Source of the DNA: Nymphaea colorata | Lineage: Eukaryota > Streptophyta > Magnoliopsida > Nymphaeales > Nymphaeaceae | Direction: 5' to 3' | Assembly: GCF_008831285.2 (NCBI RefSeq) | Contig: NC_045149.1 | Location: forward strand, 932,001 to 996,000 | DNA length: 64,000 nucleotides | Shown here: one piece after another, positions 41,944 to 51,416 of the stretch | Numbering within the stretch: the first letter of the stretch is position 1 | Layout of the letters: each line of letters begins with the position of its first letter | Translations under genes and position numbers: made by a program | Notes under the pieces: generated by a model | Seen by the model: only the letters and a program-made list of their open reading frames with translations | Told to the model about the DNA's origin: nothing | Databases searched by the model: none

Positions 41944-44900
41944 TGATAAGAGCCAAAATTCCACTAGGTTCGTATGGGCTGAACTGAGGACCAAGGAGGG
42001 TCCAACAAGGCTCATAAGGGCAACACGTAAGCTTACCAAGGCAGCTAGGCCAGCTAGGCCAGCCAGTGAGGATAATACGCAGCTTGGAATTATTGCAGTG
42101 GGCGGAGCAACAATGGCCAAGCGCGAGCAAAACAGGATTAAACCTCAAGGTGGCCTTGATCCGTTTTTAGGACTCTCCCCAACTAGAATGGTCTAACCTA
42201 TGGTCGAGTCCTAATCCGAGTTCACACGAGGTAGTCTAGGTCGAACCTAGGCAAGGGGGTTGAGCCGATCCAAGCTCAACCAAGCGCCCAAGCGAGTGGA
42301 TCCAAAAGATCCACAGATATCTACTTAGGATTGAGACGAGTAGCGTCTCGTTTTTGGATTCTTTTGTTCCGTTTTTTACTTGATTCTTTAGTGAACCGGT
42401 TCGGATTGTGAACCGAGTTGATTATGATAGTATTTAAGTGATTGATTTCATGTAATTGTTATGTTTTGAAAAATAATGAATTGATTGGATTGGTGTTGGG
42501 CGGAATGCCCTTTCTCTCTCTCGTTTTTCCCTTGGCTCACCCCTCTCCCGCGGTGGTCTCCCTTCTCTCCTTGGCGTCCCTCCTCATCCATGGCGCAAAC
42601 TCTTCTTCCCCCACTCGTCCTCACAGTGTCTCCCTAGCCTAGCGCCATCTCCCTTGGCGTCGTCTTCCATCCAACCCTCACGGTGAAGGTATGCATCAAC
42701 TTTCATCTTCTTGATAGCCGAAGGTCCCTCCTCTTCCCTACCTTGTTTTCTGGTTTCTTCCCTTCCCCCTCGACCTAAGGAACACGGCCTAAGGATAGCA
42801 GCAAGCTCCGACGCGCGGCGTCTCCAAACGGACCACGAAGAATACCCCACTAGCATTTTGAAGAAGATCGGTGCCTTCCTTCTCAAACACAAGAAGGTTG
42901 TGAGGCTGTCTTCTTCCCGGGAAGGCAGCAGCAGCTTGGGCGACCAGGTTACAACAGCACACGACTCAAGAGTAGCGCGAGAATAAGGTTAGTACATTGA
43001 GAATACGAGAAGAGTTGGTGAGCAACTCGTTGTTTGGATTTAATAATGAGTTCGGCTAGAAGGAGGACTTCATTCCCTCGGTGTACACCCGAGAGTTTGA
43101 GCTCTCATCCCACGGCTGAAAACAGCATTAAATCCCTTCTTACGCGTCCCAAGAACTCCTTGGAATTCTCGAGTTCTTTCCCTCAAGCTACGCACTAAGG
43201 CCTCCTACGAGCTTCCTCACAAGAGCGCTTCGGTTGCCCTTGGTTTGATCAAGGCTGACGCACAAAACCAGCAAGCTAAGAGGCTTGCAAACGTGCAGCA
43301 GCAAAGGGCGTCTAAACATCAAGAAAAATACATAGGAAGATTCGCCCAAGAAAGAGGAATCAAATGTCGTAATATGGTCTTCATCCGGGTACTTTAGCGC
43401 AAGATAGGCCTCGGCCTGAAATTCTACAAATCTGGTGAACATTCAAGTGATTCCGGCCAACTTTTGGCAAAATCTGGCGTGGTCCAGTCTGCCCCTGATC
43501 GTGGAAAAGTCCAACTACAAGCTGAGGGTATTCTGGTCTTTGTTTGGAGGAGCGCACTAGGGCAATTCAACCCTAGCCGCCGGTGCTAGCTCGCACCATC
43601 CTTGGCCGCCGGTCCCACTTTGGTAAGTCCTTTTCTTTCTCTCTTTTGCTTAATCCCAGCCCTTGCTTTAGCCACGTGTCAGCCATCCCTTAGCCTCCCT
43701 GGTTGAATCAGCCACCAGTCCCATTTGATTGATTCAGTCCCAGCCGAAAGAATCTCCCCTAGCCCATCGTATTCCTTCAATTTAGCGAGATCCCCTTTCT
43801 TCACCAACCCTTACCGATTTTGTTGCCTTCTCCTTAGTCAACCGAGATCCTCCCTTGATCCTCACCCTTGGTGTCTCCACGTGTCGCCATCCAGCTCCAT
43901 TACTTCCTGCCACCTCACCAACTCACCCCTCCCTCGTCGAGCAGCCTGGCCCCACACGCGTTCTCCTTCCCCATCGCCTAAGTCCTCTATCGCTTTCTTA
44001 GAAACTTCACGCGTTTTTCCTTTGGAAGTGAAGCCTAAGATCTCGCCACCTCCTACTTTCCCAATCCGATCCCCTTCCTTTTTGCTAGCACCCAGCTCGT
44101 CCCCACCTAAGCACCTATCCACCTCACCCTCCCTAATCATTATCTATCCCCAAACCGAGTGAGCCCTCCACGTCCAACTCGCCATCTTGCTAGCCATTTC
44201 CTTGTAGGCCCCACACGGTTTCCACTTGTCACGTTTTGGAATTCCCTTTGTCTCGCATATCCCCTTTCCCTTTGCCCCACCGTCCCAAGATTCTCTCGCA
44301 TGGAGTCTCCCCCTTGCCACCTCATGCTTTCCTTCTTTGTGTTAACCTCTTGACCCCTTCGTCCTTGCCTTATCCAGCCTATTACCCTGCTTACCCCTTG
44401 TGTCCGTTGCATAGAGGAGAAGAAGATCACGCGCCTCAACTTGAAGACTTATCATTTTGACGCCAGCCACGCGTCCTCCCCTTTCCTACGAGTTAGGAAA
44501 GAAGCCTAACCCAATTCGATCCTCATTCTTTAGGAAAGAATTGGAATCCCTTCCTAATTCGCTAGTCTCTCCCTAGCGACTCTCTTGGCTCTAATTGCCT
44601 TTTTTGGAATTAGGCGCCCCCTTTCCCTCCTCAATCTTAGGAAGGAAATCCCACGTCAGCCCTTACCTTTTGGTAATTGACGTACCTCTCATCCCCCTCT
44701 TTCTTAGTTAGGTAACTGGTCACGAGCCTAACACTTTAGGCATCCCAGCTGCTTTTGACCAGATCGAGTCAACTCCCTCCCCTAAGAAACCCCTAGTCTT
44801 ATCCTCCCTTACCCTCTTCTAGGTAAGCCCTTAACGCATCATTCCTTAGTCAACCTCTTTAGGTCGACCTCTCCCATTCTGGCAACCTAATCCCTCTAGC

Positions 44901-46068
44901 CTCCTTTCCTCTCATTCTGGAAAGTAGCCCACGGTCCTAAGGCAGCTAACGTCTACGTTGCCAAAGTGATTCGGACCCACCTTGCACGGCTAGACCCAAG
45001 CCACACCCACCTTCCGCTCCTACCCTTCTTCCTTCGAGTCTTGACTTAATTCAAGTCAACCTAGCCACGTCTGAACCTAAGCCTGGTCTTAGTCAACCTT
45101 GTCCCAGCTGATCTAATCGACCCAGCCATCCTATGCCTTGACCTAGCTAGCCACCCATAACCGGACCCTCTCGTAGCTAGGTCTGCCTGAGCTCTCGACC
45201 GAGCTCTTCTCCATTCCCGTAGCTAGGATCTCCCGGATTCTAAACCGAACCCTGCCCTTCCGAAGGTCCTCCCCACACACAGCGGGACCCTTCCAGCTCC
45301 GGCACACCTCTTGCTACCGCATCCCCTTCATGGCCAGGAGGGCCTCCTCTAGCAGTAGCACGTCACTTGCTGCTGTCTCGCTCTCACGGCCAGGAGGGCT
45401 CCTTTCTAGCAGCTAGCCCGGCGTCCCTAGCCGGCCACGTGAAGACTTCCGGCGTTGATTCCACCTCGCAGCGCAGGATCCATCCGCAGCCCTCTTCGTC
45501 AACCGGAGTCCTCCCCTCCTTGTTGCTGCATTGCCCGAGGTTAAGAATTCACCTCGTGGCTACCTTGCTGACAGCCAAGTCTAGCTTGGCCGGTAACGCC
45601 CTCTCACTCCCTTGTAGTATCGCGGGCCGGGTGCATTATGCTTGTGTGTTTGCTTGAGCCCGGCTTCGGCCTTGGTTGATTCCAGCGGTACCTCGACGGC
45701 CCTTGGCCTAGACACGACCGCTAATCGACGAGCCTACCTAGGGTATTGGGTGTGGTTTGTTACGCGTAGTTATGGTTTGTGTGGTTTGCATGGTTTGTCT
45801 TGAGTGAGTTGCGAGAGCATTTCTGTATCGCACACGCATGTACGGCCTCACATCCTTAGTAGTTTTTTGTAGTAGGATTTGCTTTAGTTAGGTTTTTTGG
45901 GATTACCCTTCCGTGTATTCACGTCCTATTGGGTTTGCGCCGGGGTCCTGTCCGGCCGGGTAGTTCCTTGTGTAAATTTGTTTAGGTTTTTGGTCTAGAT
46001 TCCTCGAGGCGATCTTGGCTTTAAGACCTCGACTCCTTGGTTGGCCCGTTGGGGTCGGGATCCTAACA
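41944..46068 (+). repeat. Left LTR of the chromovirus, 4,125 bp
   Basis: Ends GGATCCTAACA immediately before the primer-binding site. Homologous to 51417-55198; shared segments include the terminal GTCCTGTCCGGCCGG, GTGGTTTG repeats and GTACGGCCTC, and AACCTCAAGG near the start. It is a mosaic of pyrimidine-rich DNA with many short ORFs that are not conserved in the other LTR. The left end is fixed by homology and the GTAAC duplication; the first bases (TGATAAG) differ from the right LTR (TGTTACG). Confidence 0.75.
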
Positions 46069-46069
46069 A

Positions 46070-46082
46070 TTGGTATCAGAGA
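46070..46082 (+). promoter_or_regulatory. tRNA-Met primer-binding site of the chromovirus
   Basis: TTGGTATCAGAG one base after the LTR end, complementary to plant initiator tRNA-Met. Confidence 0.9.
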
Positions 46083-47050
46083 AACCTTGGGGAATTAATC
46101 TTGACTTGGCCGCGCTTGGACCAGCAAAGAGTAAGCATCCACGGACAGTGCAGCAGTCAGGTTTTCAGATTTTCTGTAGGATTTCATTTCAGTTGATAGA
46201 CGGAGCCTAGTTTGCAATTGCGGTTTTCTATACTGTATCAGTCAGCATCAGTGTATCAGCATTTTTAGGGGGCAAACGAAGTCAGATTTGCCTGAAATTT
46301 GGTGGACAGATTCGTAATCACTTATGCTACAAAAGTTGTTTAGGGAATCAGAAGAAATTCTGCCCTAAACAGGACGTTATTGGCCCTGCAACGTACTAAA
46401 AGCCTGAGCGGACAGAACCTGTCCGCGGGGGCAGTTCGGCCAGAAGATTACGTAATTTCAGAGACTTCCCGAGGTCAAAACGAACTGAAATTTTCAGCAT
46501 AGTCAGATAACTATATCCTCTTAGTGCTGACAAAGTTTGAAGTCAAAACTCCACCGTTTGATATTTCTGTGCGAAAGTTATTTGGCTGCCTAAAAACAGT
46601 CTGGACTAAGGGTGTGCACACCCTTGGGTACTTGAGCTCAAAGCTGCTGTCGAGGCATCAGGTGGATGCGACAGTTAGGCCTCCCATTTTAGGCCCAGCT
46701 GAGAACGAAAGATAGCCACCGAGGTGCCAGGCGGAACCAGTTTCCTCCTCCCTTAGCGCACACAGGGCAGAAGTGTGGCTGATAGACAACGGGCAGAAAA
46801 GAAGATTACAATGTGTTCTTCGCAGCAGGATATGATTTTTCTTTAAGAGTGGCAGTGTCAGTGTGATTTGGTTCCAGCAGTAGCGTAGAAGTGTTTTGGT
46901 AGTTTGCTTGGTAGAAGACGGAATAAGGTGCTCGTCTAGTAGACCGGAAATGGATATACTCCTTAGCACCTACGAAAATGGCGTTTGCATTCGGATGATT
47001 ACGTTGATGCATGAAATAATTGGGATCAAGCTCTAAAATGGACTTATATC
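46083..47050 (+). other. Chromovirus leader without a clear ORF
   Basis: Nearly 1 kb between the primer-binding site and the first recognisable ORF. No Gag capsid signature is visible; only short shadow ORFs occur on the minus strand. Confidence 0.6.
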
Positions 47051-47053
47051 TAA

Positions 47054-47470
47054 GCCGGCAGTAATCCCGAGTGTGACTTGAGATTCCGACACCCTAGCAT
47101 AAAAGGGCGTCATTTTGAGTTAGCCATACATAAGGACACCCAAGAAATGTGGATCACCAAAACCACTTACACGGGTAGACTTATGGTGGCTGGACATGAA
47201 GTACAACATCGAGATTGGGCGTCAATCTATCATGGAGAAGCTATCCAAGTTGGGTTCTCGAATTTTCGCTTAGTGCTAGAGGAAAGACTCTCTCCTGTGG
47301 CCAGGAAACAAAGAGAATCATATGACGAGATAAGTGACGAAGAAGAGCACGATGGGCCGAGTGACCAAAGCCCAAAGTCTCTTACGTGGGACGAAGTGAT
47401 CAACAAGATTAACATGATGCTCGACAGGATGGATCACAGAGAGGCAAACAGAAATAAGAGCGGCAAGTGA
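47054..47470 (+). CDS. FHA-like domain ORF in the chromovirus
   Basis: An open frame of about 138 codons between a TAA at 47051 and a TGA at 47468. Its first about 75 residues follow the forkhead-associated (FHA) pattern: PECDLRFRHP, then SIKGRHFEL (Ser and His at the usual phosphothreonine-binding loop), MWITKTTYTGRLMVAGHEV (strand and turn, AG in place of NG), and IYHGEAIQVGFSNFRLVLEE (the final G-D-x-I-x-I-G strands, with GE for GD). The residues before the TAA (WTYI) fit the usual first strand, so the stop interrupts the domain start. An acidic, Ser-rich tail follows. FHA domains bind phosphothreonine peptides; this assignment is by pattern only. The next ORF overlaps in another frame and continues the acidic tail, so the two were probably one protein. 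No ATG opens this frame near its start. Confidence 0.55.
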   Translation, partial: AGSNPECDLRFRHPSIKGRHFELAIHKDTQEMWITKTTYTGRLMVAGHEVQHRDWASIYHGEAIQVGFSNFRLVLEERLSPVARKQRESYDEISDEEEHDGPSDQSPKSLTWDEVINKINMMLDRMDHREANRNKSGK

Positions 47471-48914
47471 TATTGGACGGGCTGAGCCTGCTACCGAGTC
47501 CGATACTGAAACGGAAGATGATAAGGAAACACCCTTAGAGTCTAGTGACGAGGAAACAGAATCAGATTCGTCCAGTAAGGATGAAAAATCCTCTACTTCT
47601 TCAAAAACGCCTAAGAAAACAATGCCACAAGAGTACGAGTCAGAAAATGAAGAAGAAACTTCATCCGAATCTGAAGATGATAGTAGCACAAAGTCTTCAA
47701 GCGATGAAGAAATAGAAGTGCCAAGTCGAGGGTGTGCCAAAATAAACGTCCTCAAGCCTTTAGATCGTGCGAAAATTGAAATTTCAGAAAAAGGGATACT
47801 TGGAGCCCCTCCTATCTCTATCCCTAATGGCAGCACGAGTATCACATCCAAGGACACTAAAGGCATACTTGGCCCAGCCAAGGCAAGCAGTGCTATACGG
47901 CCTTTGGAATGGGTTCAGCCTAGAACAACGAATGAGAACCAAAGGCCCAACCAACAGAATGAGTCGGTAAGACGAAGAGACACGAAGCACTCCACTGGCA
48001 TATATAGAGGATTACTTCCCTTACCCGAACCTACCACGACGACAGAACAAGAAAAATTAAGGGAAAGTAATAGCTGTTGTCCAAACTCGAATGAAGAGTG
48101 CTCATCTAGCCTAACACGTGCAGAAAGTAGGGCGACACCTCTTGAAGGACTAACGTCAGAGGCAAGTCCTAAAGAGAGGCTGAAGCATAGGGAAGACGAA
48201 CTCTTCACCCCGGCTTCACCTTTCAGATGGGCAGATGAGCCATGGAACCGTGAACCCCTAGAGCAAACAGAAATGAAACTAAAGGGGCAGCCAGACATGG
48301 GCAGCGACGGGTTATTACCACCTCCTAAAATCCTTGCGAGTAAGAACCAACCTAAGGAGGGTGGTATGGATCATGACTTCATAGAGTCTTCCAGCAAAAA
48401 GGCACAGATGAAACTCCAACACTGGGCGACTCAAGAAATGGCAAGTCAAAACGCCAAAGTAGATAGAGCCCAAGACAAGAGACTTCCTCTTGTTACGCGC
48501 CAAGCAGGAAAAGAGGTAGTTGCCGCCTCTAACAGAAACAATAAAGGCTCTAATAAACCCGGGTGTAAGCAAAGAACCAAACCGCTTAACATCCGAGAGC
48601 AGTACGAAGAAGAGCTCCTAGCAAAGACAGACGGAATCCTCCCTGAGTTTGAAGAAGAAAATGATAGCATAATTGAGGAACGTCATGACCTTAAGGTGAC
48701 AGGAATAGGAGCAGCCGGTGCTCAGTACACCATGACCACCTTCACCTCTTCCCAGCGTCAGATACAGTCTAGGAAAGGTGGTCGGCAACATCACTTGCCA
48801 ACTCTGGGGAATTACATTGAAAAACTCTACCCAGAGCGTTGGAGAGCATACCAGTTTCCAAACTCTCCAAACTGTAGTCGGGAGTTAAGGGATCATCATG
48901 ACCCCCTTAACTAG
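47463..48914 (+). CDS. Acidic chromovirus ORF, possible Gag-region extension
   Basis: Open for about 483 codons; the first ATG is at 47622, giving 430 codons. It starts with a long Ser/Glu/Asp tract (for example ENEEETSSESEDDSS), then a low-complexity Pro/Glu/Lys region, and ends with LPTLGNYIEKLYPERWRAY. I see no capsid motif and no transmembrane segment. It continues the acidic tail of the FHA-like frame after a frame change near 47463. Function unknown; it sits where Gag normally lies. The TAG at 48912-48914 separates it from the next frame. Confidence 0.55.
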   Translation, partial: ASDIGRAEPATESDTETEDDKETPLESSDEETESDSSSKDEKSSTSSKTPKKTMPQEYESENEEETSSESEDDSSTKSSSDEEIEVPSRGCAKINVLKPLDRAKIEISEKGILGAPPISIPNGSTSITSKDTKGILGPAKASSAIRPLEWVQPRTTNENQRPNQQNESVRRRDTKHSTGIYRGLLPLPEPTTTTEQEKLRESNSCCPNSNEECSSSLTRAESRATPLEGLTSEASPKERLKHREDELFTPASPFRWADEPWNREPLEQTEMKLKGQPDMGSDGLLPPPKILASKNQPKEGGMDHDFIESSSKKAQMKLQHWATQEMASQNAKVDRAQDKRLPLVTRQAGKEVVAASNRNNKGSNKPGCKQRTKPLNIREQYEEELLAKTDGILPEFEEENDSIIEERHDLKVTGIGAAGAQYTMTTFTSSQRQIQSRKGGRQHHLPTLGNYIEKLYPERWRAYQFPNSPNCSRELRDHHDPLN

Positions 48915-48917
48915 AAC

Positions 48918-49301
48918 ATGCAATGCTTATCACTAGGCCCGAACTATAGTGAGTGCGCAGCAGAAGCGCAGTGGCCTGTCCCAGTGAGCAGTAACATGTG
49001 GCAATCTCAGAGTCACGGGAAGGCCACCACACGAAAGGCGAGCATAAGCGGAAGCAAACAGCTGCAAGGGCAACAAAGGCTTCACATCGGGCAGCTGCCT
49101 AGAGACTACGGCCTCGGACAGTTACATCGAGAAACAACGAGTAAGACAACTCGGGTCTTTACTCAAGTTTTTAAGAAAGGGCCGAGAGGATGCTTCCTCA
49201 ACCAGAGGAACTCACTTGCAGTACTACCCCGAGACTATGGACCAAAGGAAAAACGTATGTGGGTAGCACGTGAAACTCAGAACCCATCCGGAAAAAGGTA
49301 A
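48918..49301 (+). CDS. Gln/Ser-rich chromovirus ORF, broken Gag region
   Basis: 127 codons from ATG, rich in Gln, Ser, Arg and Lys, with a repeated LPRDYG word (QLPRDYGLGQLHRE; VLPRDYGPKEKR). It overlaps the start of the zinc-knuckle frame by 32 bases in another frame. It is probably part of the Gag C-terminal basic region. Confidence 0.4.
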   Translation: MQCLSLGPNYSECAAEAQWPVPVSSNMWQSQSHGKATTRKASISGSKQLQGQQRLHIGQLPRDYGLGQLHRETTSKTTRVFTQVFKKGPRGCFLNQRNSLAVLPRDYGPKEKRMWVARETQNPSGKR

Positions 49302-50580
49302 AGCAAGAGCTTGGGGACAAGCTCATTTTAAGGAGGGTGGATCTGAGTATAGGCGCAAAGGATTGTGCTTCAGGTGTGAGGAGAAGTGGGATAAGAACCA
49401 CCAATGCAAGTCCTACAACAGGATTCGTGTGCTCAGTGATAGTGAGAGTGGATCTTATTCCGAAGAAGATTCCTCTAGTGACACAGACGCTAGCTCCAGC
49501 TCCTCATCCGAAGAGGAAGTGGACACCAAGAGGCGAACCAAGAATAAGGAAAAAGAAGAAGCCCCCAAGCCCGAAAACAAAGAGGGCGAGGACGAGTCTC
49601 TTCACTCCATGACCGACCCTCACAAGCCAAATGCCATGCGGGTGTTTGGCAGAATTAATGGGCACAAGGTGCTAATACTACTGGATAGTGGCGCCACCAA
49701 CAACTTCCTTACAGAGGAAGCCGCTAAACGATGTAATATCACGCTCCAATCCAGCAAGCCCCAAACGATCATCGTGGGAGGGGGCTACCGCCTAAAGTGC
49801 CTTCACGAAGGGCAAGGCATGGAGGTCGTGCTGAACAAGAGGGCTTTCTCAATCGACTTCCTCGTGATTCCCTTGGAAGGAGTCGATCTGGTTTTAGGAA
49901 TGCCCTGGTTTCTCTCTTGGAAAGCGATTAATTGGGATGTGAAGAGTTCCACAATGACCTTCATGCCCGAGGGAGCAGAAGAACCGATTGTGTTGCAAGG
50001 ACTTACGGGAAATACGCGTCCTAAGGCTGTTCAAAGATGCCTTAACCATGATCAGCCAGCATGTTGGGTCCTTGCTCTTGCAACGGATGTGCCAAGGCCA
50101 GATAAAGAACAAGAAGAACCTATCCCGACCTCGATACAAAAAGTCATAGACGGGTTTCTGGAAATTTTTGATGAACCAAAGGACCTGCCTCCGAAGCGGG
50201 CCTATGATCATAGAATCATCCTTACACAGGGAGCAAAGTCTGTGAATGTCAGGCCCTACAGGTATGGGCATAGCCAGAAGGCAGAAATCGAGCTCCTCGT
50301 CAAGGAAATGCTACAAACCGATATCATTAGACCGAGTTGTAGTCCTTTCTCATCTCCCGTCCTCTTAGTTAAAAAGAAGGACAACACTTGGAGGTTCTGC
50401 GTGGACTACAGGGCGCTCAACGAGGTGACCGTTAAGGATCAGCACCCCATACCAGTGATAGACGAGCTCCTGGATGAGCTGGCCAGTGCCACAATTTTTT
50501 CCAAGATCGATCTTAGAGCCGACTACCATCAGATACGGATGCATGATGAAGACGTGCTTAAAACGGCCTTCCGAGTATGA
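49270..50580 (+). pseudogene. Chromovirus Gag knuckle, protease and RT N-terminal half
   Basis: A 436-codon frame. Residues 33-46 form a chromovirus-type zinc knuckle (CFRCEEKWDKNHQC). Residues 55-115 are acidic linker. A retropepsin follows from about 124, with catalytic Asp in LLDSGATNNF at about 139 and LVLGMPWF near its end. RT starts near residue 330 (DIIRPSCSPFSSPVLLVKKK, FCVDYRALNEVTVKDQHPIP, IFSKIDLRADYHQIRM). The frame ends in TGA after KTAFRV, where the family continues with a short His/Tyr loop. A small deletion there puts the rest of RT in another frame. Confidence 0.9.
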
Positions 50581-51125
50581 GTTCTTAGTAATGCCCTTTG
50601 GTTTAACCAACGCACCAGCCACCTTCCAGAGGTGCATGAATGATGCGTTTCGGGCACATTTGAGAGACTTCATCCTAGTGTTCTTCGACGATATACTCAT
50701 ATACAGCAAGAGCGAAGAACAACATCAAAGACACTTGGAAATCACGTTGCACATCTTGAAGGAACATCAGTTGTATGCGAAGATGTCCAAATGCAGTTTT
50801 GGGCAGTCTTCAATTGGATATCTTGGGCACATTGTGTCCCGAGAAGGGGTTCGGGCAGACCCCGAAAAACTACAAGCCATGGAACGATGGCCACTGCCTA
50901 AGGACTTGAAGGGTCTACGAGGTTTCTTAGGATTAACGGGATATTATAGGAGGTTCATCCAGGGCTACGGTATAATAGCCCAGCCTCTTACCCAAATATT
51001 GAAGAAGGGAGCGTTCTTGTGGACCGACAAATCAAGGGTCGCCTTCGACAAGCTAAAGACGGCCATAATGACCGCCCCCGTCCTTACCTTACCCGACTTC
51101 ACCAAAACGTTCACCATTGAAACAG
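50571..51125 (+). pseudogene. Chromovirus RT C-terminal half, frameshifted from the N-terminal half
   Basis: Opens YEFLVMPFGLTNAPATFQRC and contains the catalytic FFDDILIYS box, then LGHIVSREGVRADPEKLQAM and LRGFLGLTGYYRRFI. It ends PVLTLPDFTKTFTIETD, exactly where RNase H should begin. All catalytic Asp residues of RT survive across the two halves, but the frame is lost at about 50570 and the sequence jumps to another region at about 51125. Confidence 0.9.
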
Positions 51126-51415
51126 ATTGGGATTGCCTAGAGAAGCACAGGTTCATCCAGTCTTCCACGTTACGCGTCTCAAGCCTCATCATGGAGACGT
51201 ACCTACAGTGGTGGAGCATGTGCCAGATCAGCTACCCATGCCCTATAGGATCTTAAAGCACCGTTATGTTCAAAGGCAGGGTAGGGCACATCATGAAGTC
51301 TTGGTAGAATGGCAAGGTCCCGACCATGGCACCTCATGGGAAGAATTCAGGTCTGTCGCACACAGGTTTCCCTCTACAAGCGCTCGAGGACGAGCGCAAT
51401 TTAGGGAGGGGGAAT
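51126..51415 (+). pseudogene. Chromovirus integrase tail and chromodomain
   Basis: After the RT end the frame reads AQVHPVFHVTRLKPHHGD, the conserved integrase C-terminal strand. A chromodomain follows: ILKHRYVQRQGRAHHEVLVE, WQGPDHGTSWEEF, HRFPSTSARGRAQF. Aromatic and acidic chromodomain positions are kept. The whole RNase H domain and most of integrase are missing between FTIETD and this segment, so one deletion joined RT to the integrase tail. Chromodomains steer integration toward histone-marked chromatin. The frame runs on into the right LTR, where it is not coding. Confidence 0.9.
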
Positions 51416-51416
51416 C
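51402..51416 (+). promoter_or_regulatory. Polypurine tract of the chromovirus
   Basis: AGGGAGGGGGAATC precedes the TGTTACG that starts the right LTR. Confidence 0.9.

Noticed and set aside
43725-44460. Overlapping 100-145 codon ORFs on both strands of the left LTR
   Set aside because: They lie in pyrimidine-rich LTR sequence, occur in several frames and are not conserved in the other LTR.
47318-47881. 187-codon minus-strand Ser-rich ORF
   Set aside because: It is the antisense shadow of the acidic Ser/Glu/Asp tract of the chromovirus ORF.
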